Assembly: GCA_963739515.1 (NCBI GenBank)
Contig: CAVUAO010000002.1
Location: 1-64,000 of the forward strand
From: JBFYTX01 sp963739515
Lineage (GTDB): Bacteria; Chloroflexota; Dehalococcoidia; Dehalococcoidales; RBG-16-60-22
DNA: 64,000 nucleotides
Reading direction: 5' to 3'
Part shown: positions 54,244-62,014 of the stretch, one piece after another
Layout of the letters: every line of letters begins with the position of its first letter
Position numbering within the stretch: the stretch's first letter is position 1
Notes under the pieces: model-generated
What the model was told of the DNA's origin: nothing
Database searches by the model: none
The model's input: only the letters and a program-made list of their open reading frames with translations
Translations under genes and position numbers: made by a program

Positions 54244-56288
54244 GCTTTTGCCTTCTTGAGTAGCGCCAGGAACTCTTTTTCGTTAATTGTTTTAATCCCC
54301 AGCTCGTTCGCCCGTGCCAGCTTTGAGCCGGGCTCTTCACCCACGACCACATAGGCGGTCTTGCGGGTTACGTTGTCTTTAGCCGCCCCGCCCAGCTCCC
54401 TTAGCCGCGCCTCCGCTTCCTGCCGGGTTAATCCCTGCAGAGTTCCCGTCAGGACGAACTCCTGGCCGGACAGCGGCAGGTTTTTCTTTACGGCAGCTTT
54501 TTCTTCCAGCTTAACGCCGGACTTATTGAGCCTGCGGATAATGTCCAGGTTCTCTTTCTGACCGAAAAACGCGGTGATACTCTCGGCAATTTTGGGGCCT
54601 ACGGCGCTGATTTTCCTGAGGTCGTCCTGGGAAGCCGCCGCCAGCCTGTCGATGCTTTGGAAATTGTCGGCGAGGACTCCCGCCATTTCCTCCCCGATGT
54701 GCCGAATGCCCAGCGCGTAGATCACCCTCGCCAGCGGGCGCTCTTTGCTGGCGTTGATCGCGTTGATAATGTTCGTGGCGCTTTTTTCGCCCATTTTTTC
54801 CAGTTCCGCAAGCTGTTCTTTTTTGAGGTTGTAAAGGTCGGCGATGTCTTTAACGAGCCCCTGGTTATAAAGCGTCGCGCTGATATTTTCGCCGATGCCC
54901 CGGATGTCCATCGCCCCCTTTGAGGCGAAGTGCTCGATGCGCTGCTGGGCCTGGGCGGGGCAGGCGGCATTTTCGCAGTAGTACATGACCTCGCCCTCCG
55001 GCCTGACGACACTGGGTTGCTGACATGCCGGGCAAACGGGCTGTCCCTTTTCGTTTTTGGGCAGCTTGTCCAGGAGCCTGAACTCTTTTTCTTTGCCCGT
55101 GCGTTTGCCGGCAATCGGCCCGAGTATTTCCGGGATGACTTCACCCGCCCTCTGGATGATGACCGTATCGCCCTCGCGGATGTCTTTGCGCCGGATGTCG
55201 TCTTCGTTGTGCAGGGCGGCGCTTTTTATCGTGACGCCCCCCACCGCCACCGGCTCCAGGACGGCGTAGGGATTGAGGGTGCCCGTCCTGCCCACGCTGA
55301 TTTCGATGCTCTTTAGCCTGGTAGTGCCCTGGACGGCGGGGAACTTGTAGGCTATCGCCCACCTTGGTTCGTGGCCGATGTCGCCGAGCTCTTCGTGCAG
55401 GTTGAGCTGGTTTATCTTGACCACGATGCCGTCGGCTTCATAGGTAAGCCCTTCGCGCTGCTGCTCCCAGGTGCGGTAATATTCCTCGACCTCGCTGATA
55501 TCTTTCAGCAGGCGGTTATTAGGATTTATCTTGAAACCCAGCGATTTCAACCACGTCATCGCTTCCCAATGGGTCGGCGGTGTTGCTTTACCCTCGGCAT
55601 AGCCCAGCACGTAGATATAGATATCCAGCGGGCGTTTGGCGGTGATGCGTGAATCGAGCTGGCGTACCGAGCCCGCTGCGGCGTTGCGCGGGTTGGCGAA
55701 GAGGGGCAGTCCCTCTTTAGCCCGCTCCTGATTCAGCTTGTGAAAGCCGGTCTTGGGCAGGTAGACTTCCCCCCGCACCTCGAAACGTTGCGGCGCGTCT
55801 TTAGGCACGGAGAGGGGGATGCTCCGTATCGTCCGGAGATTTTGCGTGATGTTCTCCCCCCGGTAGCCGTCGCCGCGGGTGGCGCCGGTGACGAACTGCC
55901 TGTCGACGTACGTTAACGCCACGGCCAGCCCGTCTATCTTATGCTCACCGACGAAGTCGAAAGGCGTGTCACCGGTAAGTCGCGCTGTCCGGTTGTACCA
56001 GGTAATCAACTCGTCGTCGGTAAAGACGTTGCCCAGCGATAGCAGAGGCAGGGGGTGGTTTACCACCCCGAAGGCTTCGATGGGCGCCGCCCCGACGCGC
56101 TGGGTGGGGGAGTCCGGCGTAAGGTATTGGGGATTTTCCTCTTCCAGCCGCTTGAGCTCCCGTATCAGCCCGTCATATTCGGCGTCGCTGATTTCCGGGC
56201 TGTCCTGAACGTAATAGAGGTAATTGTGGCGGTTGATTTCCGCCTTCAGCTTTTCAATTCGCGACTTAATTTCGTCTTTACCGGCCAA
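54240..56288 (-). CDS. ligA: NAD-dependent DNA ligase
   Basis: 682 residues, full length. Ia domain 'HNYLYYVQDSPEISDAEYDGLIRELKRLE', adenylated Lys K117 in 'GEHKIDGLAVALTY', OB fold, C4 zinc finger ('CPACQQPSVVRPEGEVMYYCENAACPAQ'), HhH repeats and a C-terminal BRCT domain ('GQEFVLTGTLQGLTRQEAEARLRELGG'). Replication and repair ligase. Confidence 0.98.
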   Translation of the reverse strand: MAGKDEIKSRIEKLKAEINRHNYLYYVQDSPEISDAEYDGLIRELKRLEEENPQYLTPDSPTQRVGAAPIEAFGVVNHPLPLLSLGNVFTDDELITWYNRTARLTGDTPFDFVGEHKIDGLAVALTYVDRQFVTGATRGDGYRGENITQNLRTIRSIPLSVPKDAPQRFEVRGEVYLPKTGFHKLNQERAKEGLPLFANPRNAAAGSVRQLDSRITAKRPLDIYIYVLGYAEGKATPPTHWEAMTWLKSLGFKINPNNRLLKDISEVEEYYRTWEQQREGLTYEADGIVVKINQLNLHEELGDIGHEPRWAIAYKFPAVQGTTRLKSIEISVGRTGTLNPYAVLEPVAVGGVTIKSAALHNEDDIRRKDIREGDTVIIQRAGEVIPEILGPIAGKRTGKEKEFRLLDKLPKNEKGQPVCPACQQPSVVRPEGEVMYYCENAACPAQAQQRIEHFASKGAMDIRGIGENISATLYNQGLVKDIADLYNLKKEQLAELEKMGEKSATNIINAINASKERPLARVIYALGIRHIGEEMAGVLADNFQSIDRLAAASQDDLRKISAVGPKIAESITAFFGQKENLDIIRRLNKSGVKLEEKAAVKKNLPLSGQEFVLTGTLQGLTRQEAEARLRELGGAAKDNVTRKTAYVVVGEEPGSKLARANELGIKTINEKEFLALLKKAKA

Positions 56289-56365
56289 ATGAGTTCACCC
56301 TTATCTAAATTCTTTCCTAAAGTATAGCACAGGGTAGGAAAGCGTACTACGATTGTAAGTGCTTG

Positions 56366-56563
56366 CCTCACCCCTGCCCCTCTCCAGCCTAATACATCGT
56401 TTTGGCTCGGGGTTGATTTTGGCTGGAGAGGGGGAATAAAAAAACAGGGGTTTCACCCCTCTAAAAAAAACAGGGCGTTTCAGAGGGGCGTCAGCCCCTC
56501 TTCCGATTACTCCCCCTTCCCTCTATCTATACCTGAGGGAAGGGGGACACAGGGGGTTAGGTT
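56366..56563. repeat. Dispersed GC-rich repeat, long compound copy
   Basis: Long-loop hairpin CTCTCCAGCC/GGCTGGAGAG, then AGGGGTTTCACCCCT, AGAGGGGCGTCAGCCCCTCT and a third hairpin, ending GGGGGTTAGGTT, the complement of the opening side. It is flanked by ligA and the TIGR04076 gene. Confidence 0.8.
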
Positions 56564-56570
56564 CAAATCT

Positions 56571-56825
56571 CTATTCCGCCCTTCTCAGCTCGAATATCAC
56601 CGGATTGTCCGGGTCGGAGCAAGCTACGCGGGCTTTATCCGGGCCGCTTTCCCAGGGGAAAGCCCCGCCGAATTCCAGCGCCTCGGCGTAAGGAAACACC
56701 GCGGTAAATGCCCAGGAGCACATGCCCTCTGGCGTCGTCTGGCCGATGACGAACTCATCACCGACCTTGTGGCCGGCCTGGCAGGTTCCTTTTTGCGATA
56801 CTACTTTAGCGATAATCTTCGTCAT
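56571..56825 (-). CDS. TIGR04076 family protein
   Basis: 84 residues, intact: 'KVVSQKGTCQAGHKVGDEFVIG', 'GMCSWAFTAVFPYAEALEFGGAFPWE', 'VACSDPDNPVIFELRR'. Three conserved Cys. Start overlaps the stop of the Dph6-like gene by four bases, so they are translationally coupled. Function unknown. Related proteins are at 30861 (frameshifted) and, in extended form, at 60180. Confidence 0.82.
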   Translation of the reverse strand: MTKIIAKVVSQKGTCQAGHKVGDEFVIGQTTPEGMCSWAFTAVFPYAEALEFGGAFPWESGPDKARVACSDPDNPVIFELRRAE

Positions 56826-57514
56826 GTTTTCCGTCCCGCCGGTTTTTTGTCTTTTAATTTTGTCTCCAGTATTTCCAGGAAATGGTGGTCGCCCCGCGTG
56901 ACCTTCTCGCTTCGGGTGATTTCCAGCCGTTTTTTAAATAGCGGCCCGTCGACCACTAAGGTATGGTATTCCCCGGCTTCCCCGCAGGGGGTAATGCCTT
57001 TGTTCAGCCCCTCCAGGTAGGTCAAGAATTTCTTGTCGATGACCCTGCCCAGTACGTCTTTTCCCAGGAGGTCGGTTTTCACGGCGACGACTATCGACTT
57101 AAATCCGGCGGCGATAAACTCTTCCATGAGCTTTGTCTGGTCGTTAAGCCACAGCGGTAGATATGCCGTGATGCCCGCTTTTCGGCAGACCCTTTCAATC
57201 CACTCACGGTGGGCATTGAAATCGATATCCCCGAATACCCCGCCTTCGATTCCCTCCCGTTTGAAGCCCACGATATTCTTGACGAATACCGCCTCATAGG
57301 TATCGGTGGTCGTGGGCCGCTGCACGATGGGAATCCCCAGGGCTTCGGCCTGCTTTTTGATGACCGCCGCCAGGATGCCGTGACTGCACGAACGCTGGCC
57401 GTCCTCGGTGACCATATTGGCCAGGTAGCGGACATCCATCCCGCTTTGCATTGCCCGGTAAACGGCGAGACAGCCGTCTTTGCCCCCGCTCCACGACGCA
57501 AAAACTTTCGGCAT
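56822..57514 (-). CDS. Diphthine-ammonia ligase-like (Dph6/MJ0570) ATP-binding protein
   Basis: 230 residues. PP-loop 'FASWSGGKDGCLAVYRAM' for ATP pyrophosphatase (adenine nucleotide alpha-hydrolase fold), 'GDIDFNAHREWIERVCRKAGI' and the C-terminal signature 'GITPCGEAGEYHTLVVDGPLF'. Bacteria lack diphthamide, so this is a family relative of unknown amidation substrate. Next to the coupled TIGR04076 protein, which might share its pathway. Confidence 0.83.
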   Translation of the reverse strand: MPKVFASWSGGKDGCLAVYRAMQSGMDVRYLANMVTEDGQRSCSHGILAAVIKKQAEALGIPIVQRPTTTDTYEAVFVKNIVGFKREGIEGGVFGDIDFNAHREWIERVCRKAGITAYLPLWLNDQTKLMEEFIAAGFKSIVVAVKTDLLGKDVLGRVIDKKFLTYLEGLNKGITPCGEAGEYHTLVVDGPLFKKRLEITRSEKVTRGDHHFLEILETKLKDKKPAGRKT

Positions 57515-57522
57515 AGACTCCT

Positions 57523-58122
57523 TTATTTAAGATGAGAGACATCGTTCAGCAGGCTCAAAATAGCCATGCCCGGATAGGTCTCCACTATGCTCAATGACGC
57601 GTGGTCTACCCGCATTTGTATCCAGTGCTCCAGCCCCAGTCCCAGTAGATTGCAGATTATCAGCCGCACCGGGCCTCCGTGCGCCACGATTAGCACCGTC
57701 TGCTCCGGTTGGCGTTTTACCAGTCGCTTTAAAAAGGCCATGACACGTTCGTTAAGTTCTTCGAGCGTTTCCCCGCCGGGGAACGCCCCCGTTTTCCGTT
57801 CGATAAGTTCCTCGGCCAGCGCCGGATAGTGCTGTTTTATCTCCTCGAAGGTCATCCCTTCGACGGCGCCGAAATTGCATTCGCACAGCTCAGCGCAGGC
57901 GATGACCGCCACCTTATGCCCGGCGGCGACGATTTCGGCGGTGGCGCGGGCGCGACTCAGCGTGCTGGTGTAGACAGCGTCGATCTTTTCCGGGGCCAGA
58001 CGCTGCCGCAGTTGTTCCGCCTGTTTTTTGCCGTCATCGTTCAAGGGGATGTCGGTTCTTCCCAGGAAACGTTCCTCTTTCAGGCCGACGAAGCCGTGTC
58101 TTACTAATAGTATCTTGGACAA
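57523..58122 (-). CDS. Histidine phosphatase (phosphoglycerate mutase/CobC-like)
   Basis: 199 residues. Phosphohistidine motif 'LLVRHGFVGLKEERFLGRTDIPLNDDGKKQAEQL' near the N-terminus, 'TSTLSRARATAEIVA', 'CNFGAVEGMTFEEI' and the second His in 'VLIVAHGGPVRLIICNLLGL'. The pattern fits alpha-ribazole phosphatase or cofactor-dependent mutase relatives; no cobalamin gene is adjacent to decide. Confidence 0.88.
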   Translation of the reverse strand: MSKILLVRHGFVGLKEERFLGRTDIPLNDDGKKQAEQLRQRLAPEKIDAVYTSTLSRARATAEIVAAGHKVAVIACAELCECNFGAVEGMTFEEIKQHYPALAEELIERKTGAFPGGETLEELNERVMAFLKRLVKRQPEQTVLIVAHGGPVRLIICNLLGLGLEHWIQMRVDHASLSIVETYPGMAILSLLNDVSHLK

Positions 58123-58123
58123 A

Positions 58124-59335
58124 CTATTCCTCTTCGTCGGAATGTCTTTTTACCCATAGCTGAGGGTAGCTGGTCGTAATGCGCCTCAGTCCTTCGAGTT
58201 TATCTTTAATTTCCCGGGGGACTGTTGCGTCGGAGAGGATTAGTTTGACCAGCGCGGGGTCGAATCCGAGCACCTTTGCCCAGAGTCCCTCCGGCTCCAG
58301 CAGGGCTTTAACTTCTTCCTCGCTGAACCCCGTCCTTTCCGTGACTTTATAGGTTACTTCGCAGGTGTTGGCGAAGACCCGGTTCAGGCCTTCCTTCTGG
58401 CAGTACTGGATAATCGTCTCCCTGGCTTCATCAAGTTGCGTCTGTAGTTCCTTTATCTGTGCCTGGAGGGCGGCGTAGCGCTCGGCCGCGTCTAGCGCGG
58501 TGATACCCGGCAGAATTTCTTGTCTTGCCGCCTCTGGCGCGGTGGTCAGATACTGGTGGCGATAGTACGGGCAGTGCTCGGAGAAATCGCAGGGGCAGAA
58601 TTGGCCCTCCACTGCCGGGAAATTGCCCCTGGATATATTTTCGGCCACCTCCAGGATGAGTCGTCGCGTCTCATCTAGCTGTGTTCGGGCTCGCGGCGGG
58701 CACTGGCAGGGGGTGTTCGACCTCAGGTGATAGAGGGTCAGCTTTTCCACGGGGAGGTTCCAGGTCTGCTCAGCCGCCATCTGGTATATCGTCAGCTGGA
58801 GGTCTTCCGCCAGGTAATCGGCGGTAAAAAGGTCCTTATTCGTCTTGTAGTCGATGACTGATAGGCCGCCGCTGTCCAGTTTGTCCACCCTGTCGATAAA
58901 GCCCCTGAGCTTGATGCCCTCGATGTCGATGGTGAAACCGCGCTCCAGGGCTATCGGCAGGCGGAAATCGGCGTTATGGATTTCCCAGAACCGCGTCAGG
59001 ATATCCCTGCCGTATTTCTTGTACCTGGCTTCTTCCTCGGCTGATTCGTAACCCTGCGAAACCCAGTTCTGCCCGTAATAGTTGAGCAGCTCGGCGAGCG
59101 ATGGCGGCGGTGGCGTATTGACCCGGAAAAAGCGCTCGACGCAGTCGTGCATGGTGGTGCCGAAGCTGAAATACGACTTTTCTTTCGCTTTTAGGCCGTC
59201 GATGTACTGTAATTTGTAGGACAGGGGGCAGGAACGGTATAAAGAAATCTGGCTGAAACTCAGAGGTTTAATGGTTACCCTCCCTTGATTGATGCGCGCA
59301 GGCTGACTGATGGCGGGATAAGGGCACCAGGGCAT
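58124..59335 (-). CDS. PD-(D/E)XK nuclease family protein (RecB-like, Fe-S type)
   Basis: 403 residues. 'FSQISLYRSCPLSYKLQYIDG' start with a first Cys, 'GFIDRVDKLDSGGLSVIDYKTNKD' as the D...(D/E)xK catalytic core, and the Cys triad 'FCPCDFSEHC' that with the first Cys would hold a 4Fe-4S cluster, as in AddB and Cas4 nucleases. A coiled coil ('AALQAQIKELQTQLDEARETI') and about 80 more residues follow. Start uncertain: the ATG at 59335 adds about 21 residues before the conserved part. No helicase partner or cas genes nearby. Confidence 0.83.
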   Translation of the reverse strand: MPWCPYPAISQPARINQGRVTIKPLSFSQISLYRSCPLSYKLQYIDGLKAKEKSYFSFGTTMHDCVERFFRVNTPPPPSLAELLNYYGQNWVSQGYESAEEEARYKKYGRDILTRFWEIHNADFRLPIALERGFTIDIEGIKLRGFIDRVDKLDSGGLSVIDYKTNKDLFTADYLAEDLQLTIYQMAAEQTWNLPVEKLTLYHLRSNTPCQCPPRARTQLDETRRLILEVAENISRGNFPAVEGQFCPCDFSEHCPYYRHQYLTTAPEAARQEILPGITALDAAERYAALQAQIKELQTQLDEARETIIQYCQKEGLNRVFANTCEVTYKVTERTGFSEEEVKALLEPEGLWAKVLGFDPALVKLILSDATVPREIKDKLEGLRRITTSYPQLWVKRHSDEEE

Positions 59336-59350
59336 TTACGAATTCCGGGT

Positions 59351-59638
59351 TCACTTTTTCAGCGTATTGATAAAATTATCTAATGTCAAGGCGGCGAGAG
59401 TATTGGTCTGCAGTGTGCCGCGGGAGCCCAGCTCCGTCGCTACCTTAGCTATCGTTTCGTTGTTCGGCGCTTCCAGGATGTTGATGAAGTCGTACTGCCC
59501 CAGGGTAACGTACTGGGCCAGTATTTTTACGCCCATAGCCTCGACTTCTTTATTGACTTCTTTAATCCTCTGTGGGTTTGCCTTTACCGTTTTCCTGCCT
59601 TCCTCGGTGAGGTTGGTCAGCATAATGTAAAGCGACAT
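59351..59638 (-). CDS. GYD domain protein
   Basis: 95 residues, standard size: 'MLTNLTEEGRKTVKANPQRIKEVNKEVEAMGVKILAQYVTLGQYDFINILEAPN' pattern with the G-x-Y-D motif. Dimeric ferredoxin-like fold of unknown role. A 15-base gap separates it from the nuclease gene. Confidence 0.88.
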   Translation of the reverse strand: MSLYIMLTNLTEEGRKTVKANPQRIKEVNKEVEAMGVKILAQYVTLGQYDFINILEAPNNETIAKVATELGSRGTLQTNTLAALTLDNFINTLKK

Positions 59639-59856
59639 AATTCCCTCCTACCCAAAAGATTTTGCCCCTGGCCTCTGGTGCCCTCCGGAATATATATCTG
59701 GATTATATGACGTAAGCCTGATTTTGTCTAGAGGTAGCCTTACTTAGGCTCCGGCATCGGAGTTAATTTCATTACGAAAGGTGATATAATTAAGAATGTA
59801 AAGGTGGTGGCTTTTACCGATGTGATATTATCGGGTAAGCCGCAAAGGGGACAGTT

Positions 59857-60174
59857 ATGGATGATATTCTGAACGAAGCCTACGGGATAGTCCAGTGCAA
59901 GGAATGTCCCTGGTATAAAGCCTGCGTCATACCCATGAAGTTTACCGCCGAGGATATCCGCCGCCAGATAGAGCAGGGGGCGCCGGGCGTCAGTGCTCCC
60001 CAGCAGATTGATAGCGGCATGCAGAACCTCCTATCGAGCATGGCGACCGCGGCGCAGAACTCGCTGCTGGAGGGTTGCCCCATTTTTATCCAGCGCCTGC
60101 GCACCAGTCCCAGGCTCGCCCAGCGCTTGAAGGAGTTCATGCAGGACTTTGGCTCCGAGGAAAGTCCCAAGTAA
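59857..60174 (+). CDS. Hypothetical protein with Cys-rich N-terminus
   Basis: 105 residues. N-terminal 'VQCKECPWYKACVIPMKFTAEDIRRQI' has C17, C20 and C26 that could bind metal with C71 ('LEGCPIFIQRLR'). The rest is helical. GGGGACAG site before ATG and a TATAAT about 70 bases upstream. Convergent with the gene at 60180. No family recognised. Confidence 0.65.
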   Translation: MDDILNEAYGIVQCKECPWYKACVIPMKFTAEDIRRQIEQGAPGVSAPQQIDSGMQNLLSSMATAAQNSLLEGCPIFIQRLRTSPRLAQRLKEFMQDFGSEESPK

Positions 60175-60179
60175 CGTTT

Positions 60180-60941
60180 CTACAGTTTAAGGGCTTTTCT
60201 TTCTTGGGCGGTTAGACGCTGTTTATAGTCGGCCAGTTTCTTTTTGCTTTTGCCGGTGGCCGTTACCCTGTCGTCTTTGACCTCGACGTAGCCCATCAGT
60301 TCCAGTTCCCCGACCAGTGACGCAATGATGTTCTGGCCCAGTACCGGATAAATTTTATTAATTTCATCCTGGGAAAATTCGTTTAATATTTTCTTCATGG
60401 CGATGCCCGGTTTTTCCCGGACCTTGTTCAGTATGGACATCGCCCGGCGGTAGTAGGGGAGGCTATCGCCCCGGTCGGCCAGGTCGAAGGCCTCCACTTT
60501 AAACCGGACCAGGGTATGTTTATCGCCGCAGACCAGCGATAGCTCTCTTTTCTCGGTGCCCTTCCCGATGACGTATTTTCCGCCCGGGGGATTATCGAAT
60601 AGTGTCTCGTCGGGGATGAATTTATAGCCCTCCTCCGGTCTTTCCGGAGTTGGTCGGAATCCCACCCCGTCGTATTTTTTATAGGCTGGGTCGGCCACGC
60701 TTAAGGGTGAATGCCAGAAGGGGAAATAGCTCCCGGGGTCTTCCCCTTCTCGGTGCCGCCCGCCGGACGCCAGCAGGTCTTTGAAGGCTTTGCCGAGGAC
60801 CGGCGCCATCGATGGGCATACCCGGCCGGTGATGGTCTCGCCGTCGTAGGTTATTTCCTCGCCGATTTTATAGCGGAAATGGCAGGGGTATTTCTTTTCG
60901 TCCCGCTCAAACCCCATCACCGTGGCTTTGACTTTGAACAT
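60180..60941 (-). CDS. TIGR04076-related protein with C-terminal winged-helix-like region
   Basis: 253 residues. The first ~60 residues ('KVKATVMGFERDEKKYPCHFRYKIGEEITYDGETITGRVCPSMAPVLGKA') resemble TIGR04076-type domains; a middle segment 'YKFIPDETLFDNPPGGKYVIGKGTEKRELSLVCGDKHTLVRFKVEAFDLADRG' and a helical C-terminus ('LNEFSQDEINKIYPVLGQNIIASLVGELELMGYVEVKDDRVTATGKSKKKL') that reads like a winged helix with wing 'VEVKDDRVTAT'. It may be a regulator or nucleic-acid binder. Downstream of rpe by 28 bases. Confidence 0.6.
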   Translation of the reverse strand: MFKVKATVMGFERDEKKYPCHFRYKIGEEITYDGETITGRVCPSMAPVLGKAFKDLLASGGRHREGEDPGSYFPFWHSPLSVADPAYKKYDGVGFRPTPERPEEGYKFIPDETLFDNPPGGKYVIGKGTEKRELSLVCGDKHTLVRFKVEAFDLADRGDSLPYYRRAMSILNKVREKPGIAMKKILNEFSQDEINKIYPVLGQNIIASLVGELELMGYVEVKDDRVTATGKSKKKLADYKQRLTAQERKALKL

Positions 60942-60969
60942 TTAGCTCCTTCAGTTGTTGCCGCCTGCT

Positions 60970-61623
60970 TTAAGCCAGCGCGTCCTTCGCCAGCTGATTG
61001 AGCCGCCGGTAGCTGGCGGCCGGGTCCGGCTGTAAAAAGATGGCGCTGCCGACGTATATCACATCGACGCCCGTCCTGGCGATTTGCGCGATGTTGTTTT
61101 CTTTAATGCCCCCGTCAATGCCTGTCGCTATTTTCGGATAGGCTTTACGGAACTCGACTATTTTCTCCAGGACCTCAGGGATGAACTGGGCGCCGTAAAA
61201 GCCGGGATTGACCGAGAGGAAGAGCACGTTGTCCAGCTTGGCGACGAGTTTTTTAATTGCCCTTATGGGTGTTTCCGGGTTAACGGCCAGGCCGGCCTTC
61301 ATGTTGAGCTTTTTAATATTAAGGATAATTTTCTCCGGCATGTCGGTAGCTTCGTAGTGGAAGACGATTCCCCGCGCCCCCGCCCCCCGGAAATCTTCCA
61401 GGCAGTCCTCCGGGTGCATCACCATGAGATGCGCCTCCCACTTTAGCCTGGTTTTCAGTCCGGCGATATCCCCGCAGGTTACGCTCCGCGATGGCACGAA
61501 TTTCCCATCCATGATATCCAGCTGGACGTAGTCGGTAAAGGTTTCGGCTTGTTTTACCAGTTTTTCCAGCACCCTGGGGTCATCGGTAAGAATCGCCGGT
61601 ACTACGCGGACGCTCTGGCTCAT
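60970..61623 (-). CDS. rpe: Ribulose-phosphate 3-epimerase family protein
   Basis: 217 residues, TIM barrel. 'VVPAILTDDPRVLEKLV', 'YVQLDIMDGKFVPS', 'AHLMVMHPEDCLEDF', 'LFLSVNPGFYGAQFIPEVLEKI', 'ATGIDGGIKENNI', 'YVGSAIF' all match Rpe. The first metal ligand His of the usual 'HxDxMDG' is Gln34 here, while D36, the 'HLMV' His and the 'DGG' Asp remain. Either a variant epimerase or a relative with another substrate. Own promoter (61679-61707) and GGAGG site. Confidence 0.82.
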   Translation of the reverse strand: MSQSVRVVPAILTDDPRVLEKLVKQAETFTDYVQLDIMDGKFVPSRSVTCGDIAGLKTRLKWEAHLMVMHPEDCLEDFRGAGARGIVFHYEATDMPEKIILNIKKLNMKAGLAVNPETPIRAIKKLVAKLDNVLFLSVNPGFYGAQFIPEVLEKIVEFRKAYPKIATGIDGGIKENNIAQIARTGVDVIYVGSAIFLQPDPAASYRRLNQLAKDALA

Positions 61624-61678
61624 GCCGCCTCCTTGAACTCTGCCGTAGATATTGAAATCAAGGTCGCCGTCGCCGATA

Positions 61679-61707
61679 TTTTAAGTTTGCGCCCGTCGGG
61701 CTGTCAA
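61679..61707 (-). promoter_or_regulatory. Promoter of rpe
   Basis: On the - strand TTGACA (61702-61707), a 17-base spacer and TTAAAA (61679-61684), placed directly behind the terminator of the upstream RNA unit. Confidence 0.65.
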
Positions 61708-61710
61708 GCC

Positions 61711-61748
61711 AAAAAAAGTGGAGGCCGCTTTTTCTCGCGACCTCCACT
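61711..61748 (-). terminator. Intrinsic terminator of the candidate RNA
   Basis: On the - strand AGTGGAGGTCGC (61748-61737) pairs with GCGGCCTCCACT (61728-61717, one mismatch) and is followed by seven T's (61717-61711). Confidence 0.85.
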
Positions 61749-61888
61749 CACAAGACTGACGGGATACGAACCCAACTCACTTTCGGTGATCACTACCGTT
61801 CCGGGCATCCTTCCTTTGGAAGGACCGACTTCCGGATTTTATCTACGAGCCGGGTCCGCTTTCTGCTCGCCCCACTCAAGGCAGGGCG

Positions 61889-61933
61889 TCACAAATCCAC
61901 CTGCCATACTCCGAACAACTCGTGAAGCTTCAT
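61889..61933 (-). CDS. Possible 14-residue leader peptide inside the candidate RNA
   Basis: ATG at 61933 preceded by GGGAGGTG at ideal spacing; reads MKLHELFGVWQVDL and stops at 61889, where the GGCAGG stem begins. No run of one amino acid codon that would mark a classical attenuator. It could be chance, a leader peptide or a dual-function RNA's peptide. Confidence 0.3.
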   Translation of the reverse strand: MKLHELFGVWQVDL

Positions 61934-61979
61934 TGGACACCTCCCGAAGCATATTCAGGTGTGTTAAGAGCTTCGTTTG

Positions 61980-62009
61980 ATTGTATCCACAATCTTTTAA
62001 AATTGTCAA
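61980..62009 (-). promoter_or_regulatory. Strong sigma-70-like promoter of the candidate RNA
   Basis: On the - strand TTGACA (62004-62009), an 18-base A/T-rich spacer and TACAAT (61980-61985). It starts six bases after the stop of the SDR gene at 62015. Confidence 0.8.
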
Positions 62010-62014
62010 GCCGG

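Larger units (their letters stand above)
61711..61973 (-). ncRNA. Candidate structured RNA of about 260 nt, family unknown
   Basis: A self-contained - strand unit: consensus promoter at 61980-62009, predicted start near 61973, intrinsic terminator at 61711-61748, and a separate promoter for rpe beyond it. Predicted stems include ACACCT/AGGTGT near the 5' end, GGCAGG/CCTGCC (61880-61905), CGAGC/GCTCG, TCCGG/CCGGA enclosing TCCTTCC/GGAAGGA, and GGG/CCC around TTCGTAT. I could not match it to tmRNA, SRP RNA, RNase P, 6S, T-box or a riboswitch class. A 14-codon ORF with a GGAGG site lies inside (61889-61933), so a leader-peptide attenuator is an alternative. Confidence 0.5.

Noticed and set aside
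58124..59335. Calling the PD-(D/E)XK nuclease a Cas4
   Set aside because: It is longer than Cas4, has an extra coiled-coil C-terminal part, and no cas genes or CRISPR array are in the window.
61760..61790. T-arm-like 'GGGTTCGTATCCC' on the - strand, suggesting a tRNA or tmRNA
   Set aside because: The loop lacks the usual A58, no acceptor stem, D-arm, anticodon arm or CCA end can be built around it, and it lies inside the larger candidate RNA.
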